From an uncultured Bacteroidales bacterium (GTDB lineage Bacteria; Bacteroidota; Bacteroidia; Bacteroidales; ML635J-15): 64,000 nt of DNA. Position numbers and translations under genes: made by a program. Location of the stretch: NCBI GenBank assembly GCA_937899245.1, contig CALDKB010000014.1, forward strand, positions 1 through 64,000, in the 5' to 3' direction. Shown piece by piece: positions 53,204-62,470 of this stretch. The notes under the pieces were generated by a model, which was given only the letters and a program-made list of their open reading frames with translations, made no database searches and was not told the DNA's origin. Within the stretch, counting starts at the first letter, position 1. Every line of letters begins with the position of its first letter.

Positions 53204-54547
53204 ATGGCAAAAGAGACGAACATAGCTAGGATATCAACAATTGCGCTATTTCTAATTTTCATCGGAATAGTAGCCGTAGAAACTACCATCGACCTGTCGA
53301 AGGAAGATACTTCGGAAGAAATATTTCATCGCGACTACGACATAATTGCCAAATCGCAAGAATTACGTGTAGCTCTAATAGAAAAAGCAAGCGAATATTG
53401 TATTTTCAACGCCCAACCACGCGGATTTCAACTTGAGACCTTCGAGGATTTTGCTTATTCGCACGACCTAGAGCTTGAAATCATCAAAGCGCAAAACGAG
53501 CTGGATGCCGAAAAACTTCTCAACGACGGCGTATGCGACATTATTGTGAAATACACATCCTCACCCGACTCTAGCTGCATGACCAATCCGCTGCAAACAA
53601 CAAGTCTTATTGTCATAACCAACTCCAAACTTCCAATCGATACAGTTTTTTCGACAACAGAGCAGACAGCTTGCAAAATGATATGGCCACTGGAAGTTAT
53701 TGACTTCGACAGTCTTTCGTCGGAAGACATTGCAAGAAAAGTAGTTTCGGGCGAAATAAGGTCTGCAATATGCGACTCAATACTTGCAACCACCTACCAA
53801 AAAGCATATCCAAAACTAATAATAGATTCGTCGTTCTGCATACAGCAGAAGGTCGTATGGAAAACACACGAAGACGCCATAGTTCTTAGGGACACCTTAA
53901 ACGAATGGCTGGCAAGGGAAATACAAAGCGACGAATACAAATTGAGACAGAAGATATACAACTCATATATTAAAATTAACGTTGCAAGCCAGTACTATTC
54001 AGGCAATGGAAACCGCATAAGCGTATACGACGAAGAGATAAGGCACAACGCAAAAGCCATTGGCTGGGACTGGCGATTCATTGCATCGCTGATTTACGAA
54101 GAATCACGTTTCAATCCGTACATTGGCAACCCATCCGGCGCCTACGGACTTATGCAGCTAATGCCGGGAACGTACAGGAAATTTGCAAGCGACTCAACAG
54201 CAATATCTACACCTAACGGTCAGATAAAGGCCGGAATACGCTACATTTCATCATTGAAGAAGAAAGTCCCGGAAACGATAACCGACACTGCTGTAATAAT
54301 ACGTTTTGTGCTAATGGGCTATAATGCAGGCCTGGGGCACGCAGAAGACGCATACAAGCTAGCCGAGAAATATTCGGACAACCCGAACACATGGGAAAAC
54401 CTCTCAAAATACATGAGCCACCTCCACGACCGCAAATACTACAGCGACAAAACGGTAAAATGCGGACAATATAAAGGAATAAGAACTGTTATTTTCACAA
54501 ACAACATCATCAACAGGTACAAGCACTACAGGAATTTAATCGAATAG
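53204..54547 (+). CDS. MltF-like lytic transglycosylase with solute-binding-like domain
   Basis: 447 residues. An N-terminal membrane helix (about 10-28) serves as anchor or uncleaved signal. Residues about 50-250 resemble a periplasmic solute-binding (SBP_bac_3) regulatory domain (LRVALIEKASEY, FAYSHDLELEI, GVCDIIVKY). The C-terminus is an SLT domain: FIASLIYEESRFNPYIGNPSGAYGLMQLMPGTY (catalytic Glu in YEESRF) and VLMGYNAGLGHAEDAYKLA. This is the MltF order, cutting glycan strands with anhydro-MurNAc formation. Cotranscribed with the porin gene. Confidence 0.92.
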   Translation: MAKETNIARISTIALFLIFIGIVAVETTIDLSKEDTSEEIFHRDYDIIAKSQELRVALIEKASEYCIFNAQPRGFQLETFEDFAYSHDLELEIIKAQNELDAEKLLNDGVCDIIVKYTSSPDSSCMTNPLQTTSLIVITNSKLPIDTVFSTTEQTACKMIWPLEVIDFDSLSSEDIARKVVSGEIRSAICDSILATTYQKAYPKLIIDSSFCIQQKVVWKTHEDAIVLRDTLNEWLAREIQSDEYKLRQKIYNSYIKINVASQYYSGNGNRISVYDEEIRHNAKAIGWDWRFIASLIYEESRFNPYIGNPSGAYGLMQLMPGTYRKFASDSTAISTPNGQIKAGIRYISSLKKKVPETITDTAVIIRFVLMGYNAGLGHAEDAYKLAEKYSDNPNTWENLSKYMSHLHDRKYYSDKTVKCGQYKGIRTVIFTNNIINRYKHYRNLIE

Positions 54548-54554
54548 CAGCATT

Positions 54555-55136
54555 CTATTCCTCAAACGACAACAGCCCTTCATTCTCTCCCTTTACGACA
54601 ACCTTCATGCCGACAAAGGCATAATGAACCTTCAAGGAATCCAAATCGCAGTCCCGTAGCCTGATGCAACCTTCGCTAAATCGACCAGGGACGGTATTTT
54701 CATTGTTCGTACTTCCGTGAATGCCTATTCCAGTATGTCCGCATTTCAATCTCATAAACCAATTGCCATACGCCTTAATCCGACCGCGGCCATCATTGAA
54801 GTCGTGGGTCCAATACGTCGCCATCTGGATGCTTTCTATTATGAACGGCCTATCAATAGTCGACTCCGGAGTACGCATATCGCCATTCTTCTCCTTCTGC
54901 CCTATATTTTTACCCAAACAACAATCAAACCTTGCTATAAGCACAGTGTCGCCACAACTAACATCGTAGACCGACAACGTCTGGTTCAACTTCGACACAA
55001 CCAAAAAACGATTGCTAAGGTTCCGCAATTCATGATTTTCCGCATCCGGCAAAAACAATTTTCTATGGGCGTCAGCCCATACTGATGCAAATAGAAAGCA
55101 AAAGGCACATGCCAATACCAACGTCAGCCGCCTCAT
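54555..55136 (-). CDS. L,D-transpeptidase (YkuD domain)
   Basis: 193 residues with a signal peptide (MRRLTLVLACAFCFLFASVWA). The YkuD catalytic set is present: His140-Gly-Ser (GIGIHGST) and SEGCIRL with nucleophile Cys157. It crosslinks peptidoglycan or attaches proteins in the periplasm; short secreted YkuD proteins like this are common in Bacteroidota. The start overlaps the stop of the S1/P1 nuclease gene by one base. It converges on the MltF gene. Confidence 0.9.
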   Translation of the reverse strand: MRRLTLVLACAFCFLFASVWADAHRKLFLPDAENHELRNLSNRFLVVSKLNQTLSVYDVSCGDTVLIARFDCCLGKNIGQKEKNGDMRTPESTIDRPFIIESIQMATYWTHDFNDGRGRIKAYGNWFMRLKCGHTGIGIHGSTNNENTVPGRFSEGCIRLRDCDLDSLKVHYAFVGMKVVVKGENEGLLSFEE

Positions 55137-55933
55137 TATCCAAAAATACGGTTCAACAATGCAGCAAGCCTATATCCAGCAACAAGCAATTGTCGCTCGA
55201 CAACTTTCTGATGGTCAAAAACATACTGGTACGAATAGTCATCGCCCCTTTCCGAATACTTGTATATGTTCTTAGAAATATTCCAAGTTTCCTCCAGCCA
55301 ATCCCTAACCTCACCGGCAGAAAGTTGCTCTATCTCCTTTTTCGTACATCTGTCAAGGTTCTGCTGCCATTCTGTATATGTCCACGAATGCATGCTCTCG
55401 ACCAGTCTTGAATCCCAAACCGAATGAAGATTTGTTGCTGTCCTGAACCACTTTACCTTTAAATCATTTCCGCCCCTGTCAGACTTTCTGCCTACGTGCA
55501 TCGGGCAATGGATATCACCCACAATATGAATCATCATTCGGACATAATCGAGACGAACACTGTCCGTAAGCTCAGAATTATGGTTTTCCAACGAATCAAT
55601 AATCATATTCATTGCACACAAAGCATCGCCCTTTGGATTTTTTTCCATTGTCTCAAGAGTATAGCCACGGTCAACATTGAAATAATGCCATGTCTTGGTA
55701 CGTTCATACCCGCCAGTCCAATACGGCGAATTCTGGACATTGTCCAGCCAGTTGCTATAATATACCAGTGACTTCCCGTCAAGTATCTTATTCAAGTTTT
55801 TCTTTGCCTTTTTTGTCAAATGCTGTTCAGCAATATAAGCAACCACATCATGACCTTTCTGCCCCCATGCAAAAGCATCAATGCTTGCGAAAAGCATTGT
55901 TGCCATCATGAAAAATGAAAAAAATCGTCTCAT
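55136..55933 (-). CDS. S1/P1-type secreted nuclease
   Basis: 265 residues. Signal peptide MRRFFSFFMMATMLFASIDAFA, followed by AWGQKGHDVVAYIAEQHL: the mature N-terminal Trp and first His are zinc ligands in this family. Further ligands: NWLDNV, WHYFNVD, MIHIVGDIHCPMHVGR, GGNDLKVKW and NLHSVWDSRLVE. It degrades single-stranded DNA or RNA outside the cytoplasm, probably for nutrient phosphate or nucleosides. Cotranscribed with the L,D-transpeptidase. Confidence 0.93.
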   Translation of the reverse strand: MRRFFSFFMMATMLFASIDAFAWGQKGHDVVAYIAEQHLTKKAKKNLNKILDGKSLVYYSNWLDNVQNSPYWTGGYERTKTWHYFNVDRGYTLETMEKNPKGDALCAMNMIIDSLENHNSELTDSVRLDYVRMMIHIVGDIHCPMHVGRKSDRGGNDLKVKWFRTATNLHSVWDSRLVESMHSWTYTEWQQNLDRCTKKEIEQLSAGEVRDWLEETWNISKNIYKYSERGDDYSYQYVFDHQKVVERQLLVAGYRLAALLNRIFG

Positions 55934-55961
55934 AGTTTTTATTTTATTCTAAAAAACACAA

Positions 55962-58082
55962 TTATGCCAATTCCATATCTATCTGCTTCTTCTCCAGATT
56001 GACATCCGTTATCCTGACCTTCACCTCATCGCCCAAGCGATATGTACGACCAGAAAATCCACCCTGCAGGCAATATTCCTCGGCAAGATACTCGTACTCA
56101 TCGTCGGTAAGAGTGCGCACGTGAACAAGTCCCTCGCAAGCCGAATCCTTCAGTTCCACAAAGAAACCGTATTCCTGAACGCCAGAAATAACACCGTCAA
56201 ACACATATCCGATCTTGTCCTGCAAAAATTCGGCCTGCTTGTACTTAACAGAACTTCTTTCGGCCAAAGCCGCCTGCTGCTCCTTGTACGAACAATGCTT
56301 GCATTTCAGTTCAAGATTATCATTTTCGACCTGCTGGTTGCGCAGATAAGCATACAGCAGACGATGAGTCATAACATCCGGATAACGGCGTATCGGCGAC
56401 GTGAAATGCGAATAATAGTCGAAGGCAAGTCCGTAGTGTCCAATGTTCTTTGTCGAATAAACGGCCTTTGCCATAGCCCTTACGGCAAGATTTTCGATAA
56501 TATTCTGCTCCGGCTTACCCTTCACATCGTTTACAAGGCCATTAAGCGAGCTTGACAGCGAAATGCTGCTGCTCATATCAATAGCATAACCGAACCGGCC
56601 TATAAAAGTCGAGAAATTAGCCAGTTTGTCGTAATTCGGTTCGGCATGGACACGATAAACGAACGGCAGATGTTTTTTCTTGCCAATGAATTCTGCAACC
56701 TTGCGGTTTGCCAGAAGCATAAACTCCTCAATAAGATTGTTGGCTTCCTTCGACTCCTTGAAGTATACACCTGTAGGACGAGCGTCTTCGTCGAGAATGA
56801 ATTTCACTTCCTTATGCTCGAAATTGAAAGCCCCGTGCTGAAAACGTTCCGAACGCAGCTTCTTTGCCAGTTCGTTCATCTTCAGGATTTCGTCTGCAAA
56901 ATCGCCTGTTCCAGTTTCGATTATTTCCTGCGCCTCCTCATACGCAAATCGTCGGTCAGAAGATATTATCGTCTTCACAATCCTATAATTTACAACCTCT
57001 GCATCATCGTTCATCTCAAACACGACCGAGAAGCAGAACTTGTCCTCGTTTGGACGTAGCGAACACAAGAAATTGCACAAACGTTCGGGGAGCATAGGCA
57101 CCGTCCTATCGACCAAATACACCGAAGTCGCCCTGTTGAAAGCCTCCTCGTCGAGGTCGGTATTTTCGTGCATGTAATGCGTAACATCGGCGATATGGAC
57201 ACCGATGCTGTAATTTCCGTTGTCAAGTTTCTCGAACGACAAGGCGTCGTCGAAATCCTTTGCGTCTGCCGGGTCAATAGTAAATGTAGTAACATTACGA
57301 AAATCCTCGCGTGTCTTAAGATCGTAGTCGTTAATCTCGAACTTAAGCTTATTTGCTTCGCGCTCAACAGACTCCGAAAATTTTGACGGCAGGCCAAATT
57401 CGGCAAGAATAGCGTGCATTTCGGTTTCGTTTTCGCCAGCATCGCCCAGCACTTCAACAACCCGTCCGACAGGATTCTGACGACCATCGGGCCATTCCTC
57501 AATCTCTACAAGCACCTTCTGGTCTTCCTTGGCCCCCATAAGTCTGTCCGACGGAATCAAGATATCGTACATAACCTTCTGGCTGTCGGGAATCATAAAC
57601 GAATAATGGCCAGCAGTGCGAATTGTGCCGACAAACTGAGTCCTTGCGCGCTCGAGAATCTGTACAACCTCACCCTCCAGTCGTCCGTTTCCGCGACTTG
57701 CATAGAGACTAATCTTTACCGTATCGCCATCGAAAGCAGAATTCAAGTTCTTGAACGAAACAAAAACATCATCGGTAAGTTCCTCGCACGAAACGAACGC
57801 ATTACCGGTTTTCGTAACCTCCACAATGCCGACAATCTTTCCAGTCTTTGCCTTCAGCTTGAACTTGCCACGCGAAGTTTCCTTTAATGTTCCAGCCTTC
57901 GTAAGTTCGCACAATATCTGGTTAATCAGCGTACGCGACGCCGGCTCCACATAGCCGAGTTTCGTCGAAATCTGCTTGTAGTTGAATTCCTTAGCCGGAT
58001 TTTCGTAGAACACGCCCATTATTCCGGTAGTAAGGCTTTTCTTGTCGCGACTCTTATCGCTATCGTTATTTCTTCTTGGCAT
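55962..58082 (-). CDS. rnr: Ribonuclease R
   Basis: 706 residues. An N-terminal winged-helix-like part (about 1-75), two cold-shock domains, the RNB catalytic domain (FTIDPADAKDFDDALSF, with the catalytic Asp cluster; TDLDEEAFNRATSVYL; HYGLAFDYYSHFTSPIRRYPDV) and a C-terminal S1 domain (GVISGVQEYGFFVELK). It is a 3'-5' exoribonuclease degrading structured RNA. Start MPRRNNDSDKSRDKK. It lacks the very long Lys-rich tail of E. coli RNase R. A region with three TGAAAACTTTT-type repeats lies upstream. Confidence 0.95.
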   Translation of the reverse strand: MPRRNNDSDKSRDKKSLTTGIMGVFYENPAKEFNYKQISTKLGYVEPASRTLINQILCELTKAGTLKETSRGKFKLKAKTGKIVGIVEVTKTGNAFVSCEELTDDVFVSFKNLNSAFDGDTVKISLYASRGNGRLEGEVVQILERARTQFVGTIRTAGHYSFMIPDSQKVMYDILIPSDRLMGAKEDQKVLVEIEEWPDGRQNPVGRVVEVLGDAGENETEMHAILAEFGLPSKFSESVEREANKLKFEINDYDLKTREDFRNVTTFTIDPADAKDFDDALSFEKLDNGNYSIGVHIADVTHYMHENTDLDEEAFNRATSVYLVDRTVPMLPERLCNFLCSLRPNEDKFCFSVVFEMNDDAEVVNYRIVKTIISSDRRFAYEEAQEIIETGTGDFADEILKMNELAKKLRSERFQHGAFNFEHKEVKFILDEDARPTGVYFKESKEANNLIEEFMLLANRKVAEFIGKKKHLPFVYRVHAEPNYDKLANFSTFIGRFGYAIDMSSSISLSSSLNGLVNDVKGKPEQNIIENLAVRAMAKAVYSTKNIGHYGLAFDYYSHFTSPIRRYPDVMTHRLLYAYLRNQQVENDNLELKCKHCSYKEQQAALAERSSVKYKQAEFLQDKIGYVFDGVISGVQEYGFFVELKDSACEGLVHVRTLTDDEYEYLAEEYCLQGGFSGRTYRLGDEVKVRITDVNLEKKQIDMELA

Positions 58083-58322
58083 AAATACTTCCTTTCTATT
58101 TTTTCATTTAATCAATAAGTTGCTCTATTTTAATCAAAGTGCAAATATCGGAAAAATTTTTGGAAAGTTTTATGTCGCTTTAAACTTCTCGCAAGTATCT
58201 TCTATTCTTACTCATCAGTCCATCTTGACAAAAGTTTTCAATGCTACTGAAAACTTTTACCAAAACGAGCAAAAGTTTTCAGTAGAGAAATTTGTAGAGA
58301 TGACGAGTGTGTTTATTTTACT
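58083..58322. other. Intergenic region between the R-M gene and rnr with overlapping hairpins
   Basis: AAAAGTTTTCA occurs at 58230-58240 and, extended to AAAAGTTTTCAGTAG, at 58271-58285; its inverse is at 58244-58258 (CTACTGAAAACTTTT). The middle copy can pair with either neighbour: 11 bp with the left one or 15 bp with the right one, but not both. The rest (58083-58229) is AT-rich with no gene and presumably contains the rnr promoter. Confidence 0.6.
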
Positions 58323-61300
58323 CTATTTCAAATACTTATCCAGCACAGCCTTCTTTCTATCATTAACCTGAGCCATCGAAATCCTAGCCTGAGAAATCTT
58401 TGTTTCAAGAACTTCAATCTTGGAAACAATTTTTTCCTGCTCTGGAAGCGACGGAGCAATCAAAGGGAAGTTCTGTATTTGGTCTTTGTCGCCACGTGGC
58501 ATTTTCATTCCTTTAACACCTTCCATTATGAAATTGAAGAACTTATCCTGCTTCAACAAATAATAAAGATACTGAGAATTGTATTTGGACTTATCCGCAT
58601 TGGTGAAAACCAAAACATCAGGCGAGCAACCTCCGTCTTTATCAGCAAACCAAATCTTTTTTAGATAAGGTCTGATATTAGAAACTAATATATCTCCTAC
58701 ATTATATTTAACAACCTTGTCAATATTAGGAGTTTTATCGTAAACTATCATTCCTTCACAATTCTGAAGCAAATTATCAGTTGTTACGTAAGTATCTGGA
58801 TTAATATCGGTAAAATCAATCTTGTCTTTGGCATAAGGAAGAACTTTCTTCACCGTAGTTCTCTCTCCCTCAACGCCATTAACAATCTCCTCAATCTCGT
58901 TCTTCCATTTCGCGATATTGTCCTTGTTGGTGTTGTATTCAGCATCAATCGCCTCACATTCGGACACAATTTGGGATTGAACGTCGAGAGGTGGAAGTGG
59001 AACTTTGATTGTTAAATATTCAGGTATATTTAAATTTTTCAATCCGCTTGTTCCACTTTGATATTGGAATGTATATCCGAGTAAATACAAATAATGCAAG
59101 TAATTATGCAAATAAAATGGATTTACATTATCATTTGTTACCCTAATACGGTTGGTGAAATTAGAATATGCAAAATCACCTTCGTGATTGAATATTACAA
59201 CTCTACCAACGGCTTGTGTAGCACTTCCTCCAGACTTTTCAATAATAATATCACCTTTTTGCAGTTTTCTCTTTGCAAAAGAATTTTCTTCTACATCAAT
59301 CATTGCAACATCTGATAAATCAATAGTTCCACGCATTGTAAAATTAGTATTGCGTAAAACAGCTACAGTTCTTAAAGGAGGATTTTCTCCAGTCCACAAT
59401 CCACCTAATGTTTCAACAACACTGCCTAAAGGCAACATTTTATACTTGAAGTTCAAAACAATTGTTTGCTCCACCACAGTCTTAATCGCCTTGTCGAAAA
59501 CTGGATTGGCAAAAGTGAACATATCAGAAGTCTTGACAACATTGATATATTTTCCGTACTTTTCACTGTTGATGAAATTGCCTGTGATAGACTCACGGAG
59601 TATGTAGGCTATTTTGTCGGCATCGTTGCGGTTGTTCTTGTTTGCAAGGTAGCCCTCGGTCTCTTTAATTCCCTCGTCGCCACGGCGTTTTGAGAATGTA
59701 TATCCAAGAAATTTCTCCTGCTCGGTGTTGTCCTTGGGAGCGTTTAGAATGAGTGTTTTCTGATTGTAGGTAAGTGATAGAATGAGGATTTTGTCCTCCT
59801 CTGTGCGTTTCACATACCCATAAAAAGCCTTGTTGAAAGAGGCGATAAGTTCCGCTGTGGTTTTCTGATTTTTCTTCATCTTGCCTTCAGCCTCCAATTG
59901 TTTTGTAGTCTCAATCTTGTCGAGGTCTTTAGCGTTTTTCAATACATAATAATCCCTGTATTCCTTGAAATATCCGCTGAATTTATCGGCATCCAATACA
60001 TCAGCCTTCTCTGTCCAGAAATTAATGTAACTATCCTTTTCGGTTTTTATCGCAGAAAGATACTCGCTGAAAATCACATCATCAACCCAGCCCGCAAGGT
60101 CCTCCAAATTCAAAATTGCATCAACGCTGTCCTTGGAAATCTTGGCCTCCTTAATGTCGAGATTTCTACGCTCCAAAAACAGGACTACGGTTGTGGTGTT
60201 GGTCTCACCGAAAGTCTTGTCGTTGAAATTGGCAATTGCCTTTATGTAGAAATTCTTGACAAGCAAATCCCTTGTAAGTATATCAGCCTCGTTTTTTGTA
60301 TTCAGATACGACGAAGGCAAGATTATAGAGGCCAAACCTCTGGAGTTCAGCAAATACTGCATTCTCTCGGAGAAAACATTCTGAATATCGCCACATTGAG
60401 TGGACATCAATTGAATGGTTTCGTATGATTTCTGGACCTTTCTGCTTACGTGCTTCTTGAACTCGTCAACCGAATAAGGCGGATTCGCCACAAGAATATC
60501 AAACGAATTAAGCCGTCCTAAATCACTTTCCACGTGCTCTAGACCGTCAACAGCGAAAATCTTAGCCTTGGTGGCTCCATTGAAAAGAAGCGCTACCTTG
60601 CTGACTCTTGCAAGTCGGTTATCCTTCTCTGTTCCGTAAAACTCATTGGAAACATCAGCATCAGTCTTCTCCAAACCAAGGGATTTAAAAGCATCCTTTA
60701 CTGCCGAAATTCCCTCTGTAAGGAAGTGACCTGATCCGCAGGCAAAATCGATAGTCTTTGGAACCTTGTAGCCGTTTTCCTTGATATATTTCTCTATTGG
60801 CAACGAGTTCCATATAAATCTTGTAATAGGGATTGGAGTAAAGAACTGACCAGCCTCCTGCTTGAAGCCTTGATTGAGAAGGTTCTCAAACAAATCGCCC
60901 AGCAATTGCTTGTCGCCAGTACCTGAGAAACTGTAATCCTGAAGGAGTTTTACCATCTCCACCAAAATCTTTCCATTTTGAGCAAAGAGTTTCTCGTTGT
61001 AAACTTCCTTAAAGGCAAAAACCTGACAGGAAAGCATTTTGGTTTTCTGGAAACTTATCTCAAGTTCTTCCTGCAAATTCTTTCTTTTCTTCTTGGCATA
61101 TTGCTGAAGAGTTTTTCCAATATAGTCCTGTCCCAGATAGAAAACCTTTTCCTTCAAGTATTCATCCATACCCTTGTTGAAAAGGTTCAATAGTTTTTCA
61201 TACAACGAGTAGTAATTGTCAGTACCTTCCACATACTGAAAATCCATTACATCATTCTCGTTTTGGTGAGTGTCCTCGTCCACAAACTTGCAGATAAAGA

Positions 61301-62180
61301 GCGAAAGCAACTTATTGAAAGCATTCTCCTTGTCGCTGATGCTGTTGTGTCGCAAAATCTCACGGAATTTGTCAACAACGCCTTTTGTGTCGTCCTTGTC
61401 CTTAAGGTCTATCAAATCCTTGCGTTTCTTGGGCCTGATACCGATATTGTATGCCTTGGCATCATCACCGAAAACCAATCCGCGGTTTTTCCAGGACTCC
61501 TTGGCGTAAGTATCCTCCCAGGCGAGAAAAGCATCCTTGGCCTCCGACGCCTTGTCGAAAGTAAGGATAGTATTATCGAGTTTGTAGGCATCCAAAACGT
61601 TTTCGTCGTCCTTGGTTTTGATAACCTCCTCATACATAACGACATTGCCGTCGTTATCAAGGTCAGACGCATACAACTGCAACCATTCAACGGAACGGGC
61701 CTGACAGAAATAACTGAACAATTGCTTGCCATCAGGATCGTCAAACAATTCCTTTTGGGCATTCTTGTATTCAGCACCCGCAGTCTTACATTCAATAATA
61801 AGATAAGGAAGAAAATTGTCGGAAGAGTTTTCGTCGTTCCCGTTCTTGAAATTCTTATATACGGTAATATCAGCACGACCACTCTTAGCGGTGTGTCCCA
61901 AAGTCCAAGCCTTCTCCAGATAAATGGTATCAGGGGAATAACCTTGCAACAACAACTTAATAACACACTCTAAGACAACAAAATTCTCGTTGTGACTGAA
62001 ATTAGTTGTAGTATTATCACCAGTATCAAGACCTTCGGGGTATGTTATTTTTTGGTCTTGAAAATCAACAATGATTTGACAAGAGAGAGTTGTTCCAAAA
62101 CTTTTGGAGTATTTTGCCACAGTTTCTTTTGTAAATCCGTAATGCTCTAATACTGTGCGTAAATTATCTATAGTTATCAT
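58323..62180 (-). CDS. Single-polypeptide restriction-modification enzyme (Type IIG-like, N6-adenine)
   Basis: 1285 residues from the ATG at 62180; a GTG eight codons earlier is possible. Order: N-terminal PD-(D/E)XK-type nuclease domain, as in HsdR N-terminal domains (GRADITVYK with Asp104; YLIIECKTAG with Glu130/Lys132); a helical connector; an HsdM-like N6-adenine methylase with SAM motif FACGSGHF (about 479-486) and ANPPY (about 566-569); then two HsdS-like target-recognition halves from about 930 (LPLGSVVETLGG...LPPLDVQSQIVSECEAID; then KDKIDFTDINPDTYVTT...LPEQEKIVSKIEVLETKISQ). There is no DEAD/helicase motor. Two recognition halves suggest a bipartite target. It is next to a DUF1016 nuclease gene. 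Confidence 0.85.
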   Translation of the reverse strand: MITIDNLRTVLEHYGFTKETVAKYSKSFGTTLSCQIIVDFQDQKITYPEGLDTGDNTTTNFSHNENFVVLECVIKLLLQGYSPDTIYLEKAWTLGHTAKSGRADITVYKNFKNGNDENSSDNFLPYLIIECKTAGAEYKNAQKELFDDPDGKQLFSYFCQARSVEWLQLYASDLDNDGNVVMYEEVIKTKDDENVLDAYKLDNTILTFDKASEAKDAFLAWEDTYAKESWKNRGLVFGDDAKAYNIGIRPKKRKDLIDLKDKDDTKGVVDKFREILRHNSISDKENAFNKLLSLFICKFVDEDTHQNENDVMDFQYVEGTDNYYSLYEKLLNLFNKGMDEYLKEKVFYLGQDYIGKTLQQYAKKKRKNLQEELEISFQKTKMLSCQVFAFKEVYNEKLFAQNGKILVEMVKLLQDYSFSGTGDKQLLGDLFENLLNQGFKQEAGQFFTPIPITRFIWNSLPIEKYIKENGYKVPKTIDFACGSGHFLTEGISAVKDAFKSLGLEKTDADVSNEFYGTEKDNRLARVSKVALLFNGATKAKIFAVDGLEHVESDLGRLNSFDILVANPPYSVDEFKKHVSRKVQKSYETIQLMSTQCGDIQNVFSERMQYLLNSRGLASIILPSSYLNTKNEADILTRDLLVKNFYIKAIANFNDKTFGETNTTTVVLFLERRNLDIKEAKISKDSVDAILNLEDLAGWVDDVIFSEYLSAIKTEKDSYINFWTEKADVLDADKFSGYFKEYRDYYVLKNAKDLDKIETTKQLEAEGKMKKNQKTTAELIASFNKAFYGYVKRTEEDKILILSLTYNQKTLILNAPKDNTEQEKFLGYTFSKRRGDEGIKETEGYLANKNNRNDADKIAYILRESITGNFINSEKYGKYINVVKTSDMFTFANPVFDKAIKTVVEQTIVLNFKYKMLPLGSVVETLGGLWTGENPPLRTVAVLRNTNFTMRGTIDLSDVAMIDVEENSFAKRKLQKGDIIIEKSGGSATQAVGRVVIFNHEGDFAYSNFTNRIRVTNDNVNPFYLHNYLHYLYLLGYTFQYQSGTSGLKNLNIPEYLTIKVPLPPLDVQSQIVSECEAIDAEYNTNKDNIAKWKNEIEEIVNGVEGERTTVKKVLPYAKDKIDFTDINPDTYVTTDNLLQNCEGMIVYDKTPNIDKVVKYNVGDILVSNIRPYLKKIWFADKDGGCSPDVLVFTNADKSKYNSQYLYYLLKQDKFFNFIMEGVKGMKMPRGDKDQIQNFPLIAPSLPEQEKIVSKIEVLETKISQARISMAQVNDRKKAVLDKYLK

Positions 62181-62185
62181 CCTGC

Positions 62186-62229
62186 GTCCGTATTGTGCGC
62201 TCACCTATCTGTTTCGGAGCAATACGGAC
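62186..62229 (-). promoter_or_regulatory. 10-bp dyad directly in front of the R-M start codon
   Basis: GTCCGTATTG (62186-62195) is perfectly inverted as CAATACGGAC (62220-62229), with 24 bases between. The near arm ends 5 bases from the ATG at 62180. It could hide the translation start as an mRNA hairpin or be an operator; R-M genes are often held under such control. Confidence 0.55.
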
Positions 62230-62242
62230 ATTCACATTAGGG

Positions 62243-62274
62243 CAAAAAGAACGTGGACTCAACATTATCCACGT
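62243..62274 (-). terminator. Terminator-like hairpin between the structured element and the R-M gene
   Basis: ACGTGGA (62251-62257) pairs with TCCACGT (62268-62274), 10-base loop. On the minus strand the stem is followed by TTCTTTTT (62250-62243). It lies directly after the folded element at 62273-62393 and 63 bases before the R-M start, so it could end a separate small RNA or act as an attenuator. Confidence 0.6.
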
Positions 62275-62393
62275 CCTGAGGCCCTGAGACTGCCCGAATC
62301 AACAGATAAGTCAAGCCCACGCTGTATAGCGCAGACATTTACTTGACTTATTCGAGTTGATTCTGTTTACTAAAATTTCTCAGGTTTCAGGAC
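62273..62393 (-). ncRNA. Candidate structured RNA with nested stems (6S-like shape)
   Basis: The ends pair: GTCCTGAGGCCCTGAGA (62273-62289) with TCTCAGGTTTCAGGAC (62378-62393). An unpaired bubble (62290-62296 and 62363-62377) separates this from an inner stem: AATCAAC and ATAAGTCAAG (62297-62315) with CTTGACTTAT and GTTGATT (62342-62362). A small CGCT/AGCG hairpin caps it. Closing stem, central bubble, distal stem and a terminator just downstream on the minus strand recall 6S RNA, including the short Bacteroidota forms, but no sequence identity was verified. Alternatives are a 5' leader attenuator of the R-M gene or a MITE-like inverted element. Confidence 0.45.
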
Positions 62394-62405
62394 AGTTACC
62401 GAATA

Positions 62406-62453
62406 AATAAGCAAACGCTTGTTAGTTAATATGTTATTTTAAAATTCTTTTCT
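62406..62453. repeat. 48-bp direct repeat, copy 1 (downstream of the DUF1016 gene)
   Basis: Starts AATAAGCAAACGCTTGTT and matches copy 2 (63609-63656) at 43 of 48 positions in the same orientation, with the first 18 identical. It contains the small dyad AAGC/GCTT. It sits between the DUF1016 stop and the structured element. Confidence 0.85.
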
Positions 62454-62470
62454 GTTTTTTGTATATTGTT

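Noticed and set aside
60978..61973. Long plus-strand frames inside the R-M gene
   Set aside because: Antisense to the nuclease/methylase region; compositions reflect the opposite-strand codons.
62180..62204. GTG start eight codons upstream for the R-M gene
   Set aside because: It would place the coding start within the 10-bp dyad; the ATG at 62180 gives a natural N-terminus (MITIDNLRTVL).
62186..62453. Retron-like RNA or tRNA gene upstream of the R-M gene
   Set aside because: No reverse transcriptase in the window, and the folded element lacks a cloverleaf or T-loop sequence.
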